Source: a virus. From it: a DNA stretch of 64,000 nucleotides. Positions 32,732 to 41,477 of the stretch are shown here, in pieces; position 1 is the first letter of the stretch; each line of letters begins with the position of its first letter. The position numbers and the translations under genes were made by a program. The stretch is taken from positions 62,001 through 126,000 of the IMG/VR virus record IMGVR_UViG_3300031566_000001. One strand, written 5' to 3'. Below the pieces are notes generated by a model. It was not told the DNA's origin, ran no database searches, and saw only the letters and a list, made by a program, of their open reading frames with translations.

Positions 32732-34246
32732 ATGAGTAACGGCAATGCAACACCAGCACAAAAGGGATTCAGCCGTGTGTTCCTCATCGAGGGGAGGGCA
32801 CGGGGTGACCATGTGCCTGTATACATGGGGTGTATGAGTGCCGGGGGGATAGACTGGTCCTTGGGTACCGTCTCCAAGATCGATTGTCCCAGCGACCGGC
32901 AGTACGATGCGTTTGTGGAGCGGGGGAAGAGCAAGTCGGAATCAGACCGGCCCTCAAGCTCACTGGTGGGTCGGTATGCGGCGGACCTGGAGAGCACGAT
33001 GATTCGGCTGGCCAGGACCGGCTGTGCATTTGACCTGCACTATCATTTTGGGGTGTGCACAGACCCGCAGCTGTTCAACGTCTTCCAGAAGGCCGTTGTA
33101 TGGGAAGATGTTGACATGACCAAATACTCCACGGACCCCCTCGGTGCCTTGGAGGAGGGAGACCGCGGAGCGATAAATGAGACCGGGGAGCTATCCGCCA
33201 GGGAGTTCTACGAGGTGCTCCCCATGGCCTTCGCAGAGGTGGCGGCGGCCATTGTCACCAATGAGATCATGGACGTGGTGGTCTGTGATAGCGTATCATG
33301 CGGGGAGTGCGCGGACCAGTCAGGCGGCTGCGAGAGGGTGTACTCAGTCAGCCTGGCAGCAGGCGGATCACCGGGTACACCTGCTGATGTAGTGTACACG
33401 CTGAACGGCGCGGCAGGGCCTTGGGCCACCAGCGAGATCGACTCACTCGGTGCAACGGAGGACCCGACGGGGCTGGCATGCCTGGCCGGGTACGTGGTGG
33501 TGGTATCAGCAGACTCGTGCTCCCTGCACTACGTACTACAGGCTGATCTGGACACGGTGGGTGACGAGACCTGGGTGGAGAACCTTGTGGGGTTCGTGGA
33601 CAAGGGAACGGGAACCTGCCCCTTGGACATCTGGAGCGTGGGCAACTACGCCTTCATCTCCGCTGAGGGCGGGTATGTGTACGGCACTGCTGACCCGACA
33701 GCGGGTGTGACTATCTTGGAAGCGGGCAACGCGGTGACCAACGCCTTGTGGGCCATCCACGCCATGAACCGGAACGTCTGTGTGGCTGTGGGCAGCGCAG
33801 GCGCAGTGATCCGGACAGGGAACGGTGGGGACACCTGGCAGCACATGAGCGCGCCTGTGGGCCTTGGCACGTCCCTACAATCGGTGTGGGTCAAGACCGA
33901 GACAGAGTGGTGGGTCGGTTCCAGTGACGGGCGGCTGTTTGAGACCTTGGACGGAGGCGATACGTGGAACCTGCGGCAGAACTGGGCCGGGGGTGCCGTC
34001 AGTGATATCGCGTTCTCCTCGGACAATGTGATGACCGTTTCGCACACCACGGCTGCCGGGGTGGGGCGGCTACTGCGCAGCTACAACGGCGGTAACAGCT
34101 TCGTGGTGCTACCGGAGAGCGCAGGGGCCTTGCCAGCCAGCAGTCGGCTGAACGCCATTGCCCTGTGTGAGGATGATGTCAACCAGGTGGTCGCGGTCGG
34201 GTTGGACGGCGCCACAGACGGCATCATAATCTGGGGCGAGGACTAG
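32732..34246 (+). CDS. major tail protein with a C-terminal beta-propeller-like domain
   Basis: 504 residues. The N-terminal 190 residues fit a tail tube protein (RVFLIEGRARGDHVPVYMGC, SLVGRYAADLESTMIRLAR). From about 210 on there are repeated blades of the YCF48/BNR type (VGSAGAVIRTGNGGDTWQHM, VGSSDGRLFETLDGGDTWN), so a propeller likely projects from the tube. Propellers often bind glycans. Located before the chaperone genes, as tube genes are. SD GGAGGTGG. Confidence 0.7.
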   Translation: MSNGNATPAQKGFSRVFLIEGRARGDHVPVYMGCMSAGGIDWSLGTVSKIDCPSDRQYDAFVERGKSKSESDRPSSSLVGRYAADLESTMIRLARTGCAFDLHYHFGVCTDPQLFNVFQKAVVWEDVDMTKYSTDPLGALEEGDRGAINETGELSAREFYEVLPMAFAEVAAAIVTNEIMDVVVCDSVSCGECADQSGGCERVYSVSLAAGGSPGTPADVVYTLNGAAGPWATSEIDSLGATEDPTGLACLAGYVVVVSADSCSLHYVLQADLDTVGDETWVENLVGFVDKGTGTCPLDIWSVGNYAFISAEGGYVYGTADPTAGVTILEAGNAVTNALWAIHAMNRNVCVAVGSAGAVIRTGNGGDTWQHMSAPVGLGTSLQSVWVKTETEWWVGSSDGRLFETLDGGDTWNLRQNWAGGAVSDIAFSSDNVMTVSHTTAAGVGRLLRSYNGGNSFVVLPESAGALPASSRLNAIALCEDDVNQVVAVGLDGATDGIIIWGED

Positions 34247-34253
34247 AAAATAC

Positions 34254-34361
34254 TGACCGATAAATCAGCGGTCACTGGGCGTGGAGGGCTAGACCAGTAG
34301 GTTCCCTATGAAGCGTCAAGGGGGCATTGATGTAAGACCCTTAGTCCTGAATTGACAGGAC
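34254..34361 (+). ncRNA. solitary guide-RNA scaffold related to the tnpB right end
   Basis: The segment repeats 1535-1658: 21 identical bases (34268-34288, GCGGTCACTGGGCGTGGAGG and G), 13 identical bases (ATGAAGCGTCAAG, 34308-34320) and a terminal hairpin GTCCTG-AATTGA-CAGGAC (34344-34361). The hairpin differs from the tnpB copy at three pairs, each compensated, and has a near-identical loop. A first stem GACCG/CGGTC has A-U where the other has G-U. There is no tnpB here. It ends about 20 nt before the SD of the chaperone gene, so its guide would overlap that SD. Confidence 0.65.
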
Positions 34362-34389
34362 CTATATTTGGATTTGGGAGGATCTTCCC

Positions 34390-34926
34390 ATGGCAACAAA
34401 AGTGAAGCATACCAAGAAGAAGGGCTTGCCGCCTGCTGCATTGGCGGCTATCGAGACCGCCAAGGAGATGCACAAGGCAGAGAAGCCCTTGGAGGTGACG
34501 CTGATACACGGGGTCACGGCCACGCTGCATGCTGTGGCCCCGTCCCTGATACAAGATGTGCAGCTGCGCATCGAGGACCCCAAGGTCCCAGTGGTCTACA
34601 TCGAGGCCAAGGAGCGGGACGAGGAGAACCCGAACGACCCCTCATACCTAGCTGCAATGGATCGGGCGGCGCAAGAGCGTAACGCGGCGGTCATGGACGC
34701 CCTAATTATGATGGGCGTAGAGCTGCCCGAGGGGTTCGAGGTGCCGCCGAAGTGGGTGAAGCGTCTCAAGATACTGGGCTTCGACTTCGATGAGGATGAT
34801 CCTGACGAGGTGGAGTTCGTCTTCAAGAAGTACCACACTAGCACTAGCGTCATAGCGACGCTGTCTGTGATGTCGGGTATCCGGGAGGAGGACGTGGCCG
34901 CATTCCGCGAGCTTTTTCGCGGTTAA
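34390..34926 (+). CDS. tail assembly chaperone, upstream part (gpG-like)
   Basis: 178 residues between the tail tube and tape measure genes, the usual place of the chaperone pair. It is acidic in the C-terminal half (FDFDEDDPDEVEFVFKKYHT) and ends EDVAAFRELFRG. SD GGGAGGAT at about 34376-34383. The last codons CTT TTT CGC carry a likely slip site leading into the next frame. Confidence 0.65.
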   Translation: MATKVKHTKKKGLPPAALAAIETAKEMHKAEKPLEVTLIHGVTATLHAVAPSLIQDVQLRIEDPKVPVVYIEAKERDEENPNDPSYLAAMDRAAQERNAAVMDALIMMGVELPEGFEVPPKWVKRLKILGFDFDEDDPDEVEFVFKKYHTSTSVIATLSVMSGIREEDVAAFRELFRG

Positions 34927-35188
34927 GCGGCATAGCACACCCATCCGGGACTATCCCCTCTCGGACGCAGTCAAGACGGGCATCACGGCCAGCGGTCACT
35001 TCGTGCAGTGGGAGGCTGCTAACGCGGCGGGCTTGGACCTGTACCTGTGGGACCGGGGCTTTTATCCCCTGCGGTTCATGGCTAAGGTTCTGGCCTGGCA
35101 TGAGGATCATGAGCTGATAGAGCAGCACAAACAATCTGCGCTGCTCAAGGACGCGGAGCGTAAGGCCAAGAAAAAGGGGAAGCGGTAG
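34919..35188 (+). CDS. tail assembly chaperone, downstream part reached by frameshift (gpT-like)
   Basis: The +1 frame is open from before 34919 to the stop at 35186-35188: AVKRHSTPIRDYPLSDAVK, then a helical, basic C-terminus (KDAERKAKKKGKR). No ATG or SD precedes it; the only start is a GTG at 35003 without an SD. Slippage of tRNA-Phe from TTT to TTC at TTT-C (34915-34918) would join the first 176 residues of the chaperone to this part. The tape measure follows 1 bp after. Confidence 0.6.
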   Translation, partial: AVKRHSTPIRDYPLSDAVKTGITASGHFVQWEAANAAGLDLYLWDRGFYPLRFMAKVLAWHEDHELIEQHKQSALLKDAERKAKKKGKR

Positions 35189-37780
35189 GTGGCAATAGAG
35201 ACCATCGGCGTCCGGGTAGTGGTTGAGGGCGCAAACAAGGCGGTCGATGACCTGAACAGGGTCAACAAGGCAGCGTCAAGCCTGGGCGGCGCGGCTGCGG
35301 CCACTGCTTCCCCTTTGGGTATCCTGGGCAGTGCGCTGGCCAACGTAGGGCAGATCGCCGCGGGCATCATCAGCGCGCACCTGTTCACCAACCTGGTAGA
35401 AGGCCTGAAAAGTGTAGCGTATGAGGCCCTGTTTGGTGCAGGGCGCGTCGAGGAGCTTGAGGTCATCCTGGAACTCTTAGGCACGCGGGCTGGTTACAGC
35501 GCAAGCCAGCTCTACCAGTGGCGTGACGCGATGGTGGACGCGGGTATCCGCAGCGACGTAGCCACTAAGAGTATTGCAGAGTTCATTCGTTACCAGATGG
35601 ACGCGACCAAGGCCGTAGAGCTGGCGGCTGTGGCCCAGGACGCGGCTACCTTTGCAGCTGAGGATAGCACCGAGGCCCTAGCAGGCCTGATGCACGGTAT
35701 CCTCACCCAGAGGTCCATCGTCCTACGGACCTACGGCATCATCGTGGACACAAACCAGGCAATGGAGGACTACAAGGACGTCATCGGCGCGGTTGGCAGG
35801 GAATTGACCGCCTCCGAGCGCGTGCAGGCTATGATGAATGCGGTATTAGCCCAAGGCGTTGCTATCAGCGGGGCCTACGAGGCGGCGATGGGCACCTGGA
35901 CCAAGATGTGGAGGACGCTGACAGGAAGACTCATCCCGGAGATGATCTGGCAGCTGGGTGGCCCGTTCCAGCAGGTCATGGGTTCTGCGGTTTTTGCTAT
36001 CGCCGACTTCGTCAAGGTGCTGACCGCAGCGGTGTCGGAGGGTGGCAGGCTGAGGCCTATCTTAGATGCGTTAGTTGTGGTCGTCAACAGGCTCCTGGCC
36101 CCGGTCATAGCCCTGACCCGCGTGGTAGGCGATTGGCTAGGGACCACGGCGGAGGGTGCCAAGAAGGTAACCAAGGCCATGGAGGAGATGGCGGGTAAGG
36201 TGACCGCAGTACAGGCCCCTAACCTGGCAGCCGCTTTTGAGAGCGGGGCTACGAAGATCATTGACGCCAACAGGGATCTCACTAAGTCCATCACCCGCAT
36301 GTGGGACGATCACAACCGCAGGCTGGTGCAGACTACATTTGATTTCAACCTGGGGCGGTTGAGGGATGAGCTGGACTGGCAGCGGCGTAGAGAGCGGGGC
36401 CTGGAGGAGCATAACCGCAAGATGGCGGACATGTACGCGGAGCTGGATGAGCTGCGCACGGGCAAGCAACGCCAAGAGATCAAGGCCCAGATGCAGGACG
36501 AACAGAAGGACTACGCAACCCAGCGGTCACAGTTCGAGCGGTTGCTGGCTCAGGCGCAATCCGATGAAGAGAAGCAGCGCATTCAGGGCTGGCTCGATGT
36601 ACTAGCCATTGAACATCAGGGCAACCAGGAGGCGCTACAAGAAGAGGTAAGCGCCATAGATGCTGAGCAAGCAGCTCTGGAGAAGCGCATCGCCTTAGAG
36701 GAGAAAGCCTTTAAGGACCGGAGAGCCCTAGAGGCAGAGGATCGGCGCATCCGGTTGGCCCGTGAGGATGAGGACTTTGCGCGGCGCACGGCCAGGGAAG
36801 AGGAAGAGGCGCGGCGCAGGGAGACCTTGCAACGTGAGGAAACCACAGAGCGGATTGCTCTCATACGGGAGCAGATCGCCGAGGAGAACGCGGCCAAGCT
36901 GGCTGCGTACCAGGAGCAGGGGGCGATGCTCACGCAGTCTGTAGGGGAGCAAAAGGGCATCCTGGAGGAACTGGGCAAGGAGCAGAAGAGTTTGATAGAT
37001 GAATGGAAGACGACTATAGAAGGCTGGTTTGAAACCATCAAGGATGTTGACTGGAAGGGATTGGCTGCAGACGTGAGTTCTATCGCTCAGAGCCTCGGTG
37101 ATATAGCTGGGCCAGCGGCGATTATTACGGGTATTCTAACCACGGGCTATATCAGGGGCCTGATAACCTCATTCGGTGGCTTTAATCAAGTCCTGAAGGG
37201 CACAGGCGATATCGTGCAAGGAATATTCGGCCTTGACATTCCACGTATCTTGACTGGAACTAAGACGTTTGTCGAGGGCTGGATGATCACCTTTATTGGA
37301 TTCTTCGGTGGGGCTTTGCAAAGCGTCTATAACCTACTAACAGGCAAGTCAGTCAGAATTGTAGATGATGTGGTGGATGAATTACGGCGTTTATCTAGTG
37401 AAAGCACAAGACTCGGTGGTGAGTTCATAGAAGGCCTCATCCTTGGCATAAATCGTTGGTGGCAGCAGCTCATAAACCGGGTGAGGGAACTGGCCGAGGC
37501 CATCATCTACGAGGTCAAGGTTAGACTACTTATGGGCTCACCATCCAAGGTATTCATCGGTATAGGCCAGGAGATCTCACGGAGCTTGGCGGAAGGTATT
37601 CGGTCGATGGGGGACCTACCCGCGCTACAGATGGGTCAGGTCACCTTGGGCACCCTGGCGGCTGTACCTGCGTCAACGACGACCGTTAGCAACAGCTACA
37701 ACCTCAATATGACCAGTATGGCCCCGGTGTCTACGGTGGTCTCAGACTTCCGGCTGATAAAGGTGATCGCGGGGCGGTAG
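35189..37780 (+). CDS. tail tape measure protein
   Basis: 863 residues from GTG 35189. The N-terminus has VNKAASSLGGAAAATASPLG and hydrophobic helices (GQIAAGIISAHLFTNLVEGL), the centre (about 380-620) is a long charged coiled coil, and the C-terminus has membrane-like segments (GPAAIITGILTTGYIRGLI, MITFIGFFGGALQSVYNLL) and GSPSKVFIGIGQEI, a common tape-measure ending. It sets tail length; 863 residues suggests a tail of roughly 130 nm at 1.5 Å per residue. Confidence 0.8.
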   Translation: MAIETIGVRVVVEGANKAVDDLNRVNKAASSLGGAAAATASPLGILGSALANVGQIAAGIISAHLFTNLVEGLKSVAYEALFGAGRVEELEVILELLGTRAGYSASQLYQWRDAMVDAGIRSDVATKSIAEFIRYQMDATKAVELAAVAQDAATFAAEDSTEALAGLMHGILTQRSIVLRTYGIIVDTNQAMEDYKDVIGAVGRELTASERVQAMMNAVLAQGVAISGAYEAAMGTWTKMWRTLTGRLIPEMIWQLGGPFQQVMGSAVFAIADFVKVLTAAVSEGGRLRPILDALVVVVNRLLAPVIALTRVVGDWLGTTAEGAKKVTKAMEEMAGKVTAVQAPNLAAAFESGATKIIDANRDLTKSITRMWDDHNRRLVQTTFDFNLGRLRDELDWQRRRERGLEEHNRKMADMYAELDELRTGKQRQEIKAQMQDEQKDYATQRSQFERLLAQAQSDEEKQRIQGWLDVLAIEHQGNQEALQEEVSAIDAEQAALEKRIALEEKAFKDRRALEAEDRRIRLAREDEDFARRTAREEEEARRRETLQREETTERIALIREQIAEENAAKLAAYQEQGAMLTQSVGEQKGILEELGKEQKSLIDEWKTTIEGWFETIKDVDWKGLAADVSSIAQSLGDIAGPAAIITGILTTGYIRGLITSFGGFNQVLKGTGDIVQGIFGLDIPRILTGTKTFVEGWMITFIGFFGGALQSVYNLLTGKSVRIVDDVVDELRRLSSESTRLGGEFIEGLILGINRWWQQLINRVRELAEAIIYEVKVRLLMGSPSKVFIGIGQEISRSLAEGIRSMGDLPALQMGQVTLGTLAAVPASTTTVSNSYNLNMTSMAPVSTVVSDFRLIKVIAGR

Positions 37781-37806
37781 CCAGTGCGTTGTTAGCGGCG
37801 CCCAGG

Positions 37807-37824
37807 CTGCCCAGGGCAGTTTTT
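37807..37824 (+). terminator. rho-independent terminator after the tape measure gene
   Basis: CTGCC (37807-37811), loop CAG, counterpart with GGCAG (37815-37819), followed by TTTTT (37820-37824). It stands 27 bp after the stop codon. The gap to the next gene also holds a paired-palindrome promoter, so transcription is split here. Confidence 0.7.
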
Positions 37825-37890
37825 GGGGTGAAATGAGTAATATGTTATGAGGTACGCTCAATCGGTAGAATCAGGGGACCACCTGAGGCG

Positions 37891-37954
37891 GTTTTTGCGC
37901 AAAAACCTGGAGCATCTTTTCTTTTGCGGGCAAAAGGTTCACGGGGGCGATAAT
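37891..37954 (+). promoter_or_regulatory. paired-palindrome promoter for the tail-tip genes
   Basis: Palindrome A, GTTTTTGCGCAAAAAC (37891-37906, centre 37898.5), and palindrome B, CTTTTGCGGGCAAAAG (37921-37936, centre 37928.5), are 30 bp apart. TTGCGG (37924-37929) is followed after 19 bp by GATAAT (37949-37954). It follows a terminator and precedes the distal tail gene. Confidence 0.7.
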
Positions 37955-37982
37955 ATGGGCAAAAGAGTTCACGGAGGGCATC

Positions 37983-40352
37983 ATGGTCAAGAAGCGATTG
38001 GCTCTTGCGGCTGCCCTGCTGCTGATACTTATGGTGGCAGGGGGTAGGGACATGGGCATTTGTGACATCAAGTATGAGCTGATAACGCCGGACGGTCAGA
38101 CGTTCAACTTCATGGGTCCAGGGAGGGCACCGGGATCTGCTGCATCCCTGCAAGCACATGAGGGCTTTGGGTTGCCGCCGGTGCGCCACGTTACCCAGGA
38201 CCTATACGATGTGCCGGGGAACCTCCTGGTGGACGTGGTGGTACAGGGCCGGATAATCACCATCACCGAGTCGGCCTACGCCACGGACGCCACGAGGAAG
38301 GGGTTGCACAAAGCCTTGGCGGCTATCTGGGACGCTGTGCGTTGGGACCGGGGGGCCACGAATACCACACCAAGCACCCTACGGTACACAGTGGACGGGA
38401 ATAGCTGGGACCTGAAGGTAGTGCTCTCAGGGGTTGTAGAGTCACCCCAGGGTCGATACGGGAAGAACGAGATCGTGGGCCTGCGTTTTGAGGCACATGA
38501 CCCGCTATGGTGGGACGACGAAGAGAGCAGCCTGACGTTGGACTGGACCGACGACTATTTGGTCCGGTTGGTCCTGAGCAACGTGGACGGCGTTTGGGAC
38601 AACATGGGACCGCCAGCGGCGATTGCCGCAGGTGCCGGCGGGTTTACCGTGGTCCGTGGAGTCCAAGTCTCGCCAGATCAACAGTATGTGTATTATGGCG
38701 GCGACTTTCAGACGTGGAACAACCTACCGGCGGGCAATCACGTTGTCCGGTGGAACATCGCAACGGAGACCTGGGAGCCGGTGGGCGGGGGCCTGAATAA
38801 TGCGGTGTGGGGCCTCTACTTTGGGCCTGATGGGACGCTGTACGCCGTTGGGGATTTTACCAACGGGTCCGGTGGCGTGGGCGATGGGGCTGCCGACTAC
38901 CTGGCGCGGTACGACCCGCTAACTGACACCTGGGTCAACGTGGGCGGCGGTCCTGGGGTCGGCGTTGTGACGCGTGTTGAGACCGTCCTAGTGGGCCACG
39001 ATGGGACCTTGTACGTCGGCGGCGATTATACCGACTGGCAAGGGATCGGCGCGGACTACATCGTCTCGTACACGGTGGCGGGCGGTTGGGCGACGTTGGG
39101 GGCCGCTGCGCTCGATGCCGAGGTACTCGCGTTGGTCAACCTGCCAAACGGCCACGTCGTCCTGGGCGGGACTTTCCGAAATATCGGCGCGGTCGCTTAT
39201 GAGCGCATCGCCGAATGGGACCCGGTGGCCGGGGCCTTTACTACCGTTGGGCCGGGCTTCTCGGGGCCGGTCTACGCGCTCACTGTCGGGCTAGACGGCA
39301 AGCTGTACGCGGGCGGCGTGTTCAACTGGGTTGGCTGGCCCGCCATGATCCTAGAAGTGTTCAATATCGCTGTTTGGAATGGGACGATATGGTCTAGCAT
39401 GGACGGCGGCTTTCCAGTCCTGGCCATCGCCGGGATGCAGCTAGTTACGCGGCCTGATGGAGACATCTACGCTCTAGGAGGCTTCCAGGACGCAAGCGGG
39501 TTGCCGTTGGCTGATTTCGTTGCCCGATGGAATGGGTTTACTTGGATACCGATTGACGTTGTGCTTCCAGTGCCGGCAGCTCTGCGGGGGCATCCTCATG
39601 TTGCGTTTACGGAATCGAATGATATGTACCTGACAACCGATGCGTTGGCCGTGACGGTCCCGGTTGGAGCTGACAACAGCGTGGTCAACCTGGGATCGGC
39701 TGCCACCTTGCCTGTTATCGAGGTCAAGAATCAAGGCGACGTCTCAATAATCCGCAGCGAGACCACCGGCGGCGAGCTGGCGTTCAAACCCATGCACCTA
39801 CAAGACGGCGAGATCGTCATTGTGGACCTGAGCACGGGCCGCAAAACGATCACGTCGAGCTGGCGGGGCAACCGCCTGGGAGACCTGTTGCCGCCAGGCG
39901 TCGGCGGGTTTGAGCTGGAGTCAAACCCCAGGGCGCAGTACGGCGGCGTGGACGGTGCCAACCTGATAACCGTGTTCATCACGGACGCGGACCCCAGGGA
40001 GCACAACGACGACAACAACCAGCTCTCCGGTTGGGCCAACGTCACCGGGATTGAGCAGACCAACACGGACCTGGGGCGGTTGTACGTGAGCATCGTTTTC
40101 GACGGCGTGGACTATCACGTCAATCTATACAGCGATGCGGCCAGGACTGAGCTTGTGGGCCATACGGCGGACTATGCCGCACCTGGGGCACAGGTGATCG
40201 TGGCCGACAACGATTCAGGCCTGGGGGGCAGTATCACCGTGGACGCCGTGGTCGCTGCGGACGATGACATCGAGGTCTACTTTACCATCGTCACGGCCAC
40301 CTGGTACAACCGGTGGTGGAGTCTGAGTGAGGCCGTTCTAGCGGCAGAATGA
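37983..40352 (+). CDS. distal tail protein with a large beta-propeller insertion
   Basis: 789 residues from ATG 37983 (SD GGAGGG). The part starting GICDIKYELITPDGQTFNF, with WDDEESSLTL near 175, fits a Dit-type tail protein; the C-terminal 200 residues complete it. Between them (about 200-540) are repeated WNxxTxTWxxVGGG blades, a propeller. The first 23 residues (VKKRLALAAALLLILMVAGG) look like a signal peptide, odd for a tail protein; ATG 38052, preceded by AGGGGGTAGGG, would remove them and is an equally good start. Confidence 0.7.
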   Translation: MVKKRLALAAALLLILMVAGGRDMGICDIKYELITPDGQTFNFMGPGRAPGSAASLQAHEGFGLPPVRHVTQDLYDVPGNLLVDVVVQGRIITITESAYATDATRKGLHKALAAIWDAVRWDRGATNTTPSTLRYTVDGNSWDLKVVLSGVVESPQGRYGKNEIVGLRFEAHDPLWWDDEESSLTLDWTDDYLVRLVLSNVDGVWDNMGPPAAIAAGAGGFTVVRGVQVSPDQQYVYYGGDFQTWNNLPAGNHVVRWNIATETWEPVGGGLNNAVWGLYFGPDGTLYAVGDFTNGSGGVGDGAADYLARYDPLTDTWVNVGGGPGVGVVTRVETVLVGHDGTLYVGGDYTDWQGIGADYIVSYTVAGGWATLGAAALDAEVLALVNLPNGHVVLGGTFRNIGAVAYERIAEWDPVAGAFTTVGPGFSGPVYALTVGLDGKLYAGGVFNWVGWPAMILEVFNIAVWNGTIWSSMDGGFPVLAIAGMQLVTRPDGDIYALGGFQDASGLPLADFVARWNGFTWIPIDVVLPVPAALRGHPHVAFTESNDMYLTTDALAVTVPVGADNSVVNLGSAATLPVIEVKNQGDVSIIRSETTGGELAFKPMHLQDGEIVIVDLSTGRKTITSSWRGNRLGDLLPPGVGGFELESNPRAQYGGVDGANLITVFITDADPREHNDDNNQLSGWANVTGIEQTNTDLGRLYVSIVFDGVDYHVNLYSDAARTELVGHTADYAAPGAQVIVADNDSGLGGSITVDAVVAADDDIEVYFTIVTATWYNRWWSLSEAVLAAE

Positions 40353-40364
40353 TTGTGAGGGGCT

Positions 40365-41477
40365 ATGCCCGCTGAGTACGAGGTACACCTGCTGGAGGCC
40401 GCAAGGGACAACCGTCTGGACATCATAGATGACTTCGCGGTCCTGTCTTATGCCCAGCGGGTCAATGAGATAGGTGCCTTTGGCCTGTCTGTGTGGGCGG
40501 ACAATTTCAACATCACTTTCGCACACCTGGACGGGCGCATCGTCGTCTGGCGCAAGCCAGAGGGAGGGCGGCGCTACATCGACTTTGCGGGCTTCATTCG
40601 GGGTGTGAAGCGCCAGTATAGGGATGGTAGGCAGCAGGTGATACTCTCCGGTACGGACTATAACGACCTCCTGCGTAGGCGCCGGGTGGCTTATGCGGCT
40701 ACTACCGCAGAGGCCAGGAAGGCGGACCAGGCCGACGATATGATGGTGGAGCTGGTGAACGAGAACCTGGGGGCTACCGCTGTCGCGGGCCGGGACCTCA
40801 CGGGGCTGGGGTTCTCCGTAGCGGCTTCACCCTCCGCGGGGACCATCGTGAGGGGCGACTTCGCCTACGAGAAGCTGCTGGACACGCTACAGGGCATTTC
40901 CGATGCCAGTCGGCAGACCCCAACGACACAAGCCTTCTTTGGTATTGTGCCCATCAACAGCGGGTGGGAGATGGAGTTTCGCACCAACGTGCCGCAGTGG
41001 GGCCAGGACCATAGCCACCCCAACGGAATACACGGACCGGTGGTGTTCTCACAGGAGTACGAAAACATGGCCAACCCGGAACTAGAGTGGGATAGGCACG
41101 ATGAGGTAACAGTGGTCTACGGCGGGGGGCGGGGAGAGGACCTGACTAGGCCTGTCATAGAGGTGGCGGACACGACCCGTGAGGGCGAGAGCCCACTGAA
41201 CCGCTGTGAGGGTTTCGAGTCCGTGGATGCGGCCACGACCCTGGAGCTTATTGACGGGGCCAACGCCAAGCTGGACGAGGGCCGGGGCAAGAGGCGGTTC
41301 ACCTTTGACGTGGTGGAGATTCCCAGCACGCTCTACGGTCTACATTGGGGGTTTGGAGATTTAGTGACCGCTGTTTATGGGGGCGAGCAGTGGGACCTGC
41401 ACGTGGCGGCGGTAGAGGTCACGGTGGAGGGCAAGATAGAGACCATCAAGCCGCGTTTTGAGGAGTTTGCAGGGTGA
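40365..41477 (+). CDS. tail protein of the Gp37-like (ReqiPepy6) type
   Basis: 370 residues. YEVHLLEAARDNRLDIIDDF, then RVNEIGAFGLSVWADNFN and FAGFIRGVKRQYRDGRQQV, followed by GTDYNDLLRRR, fit this family of siphovirus tail-tip proteins found next to Dit. Its C-terminus (LVTAVYGGEQWDLHVAAVEV) also fits. Presumably the hub on which fibres are mounted. Its GTGA overlap couples it to the first lectin-like gene. Confidence 0.75.
   Translation: MPAEYEVHLLEAARDNRLDIIDDFAVLSYAQRVNEIGAFGLSVWADNFNITFAHLDGRIVVWRKPEGGRRYIDFAGFIRGVKRQYRDGRQQVILSGTDYNDLLRRRRVAYAATTAEARKADQADDMMVELVNENLGATAVAGRDLTGLGFSVAASPSAGTIVRGDFAYEKLLDTLQGISDASRQTPTTQAFFGIVPINSGWEMEFRTNVPQWGQDHSHPNGIHGPVVFSQEYENMANPELEWDRHDEVTVVYGGGRGEDLTRPVIEVADTTREGESPLNRCEGFESVDAATTLELIDGANAKLDEGRGKRRFTFDVVEIPSTLYGLHWGFGDLVTAVYGGEQWDLHVAAVEVTVEGKIETIKPRFEEFAG

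Noticed and set aside
37847-38047. Short frame across the paired-palindrome promoter before the distal tail gene
   Set aside because: It runs through operator and -10 sequences, and has no SD or protein-like composition. The 30-residue frame from ATG 37955 is rejected for the same reason.
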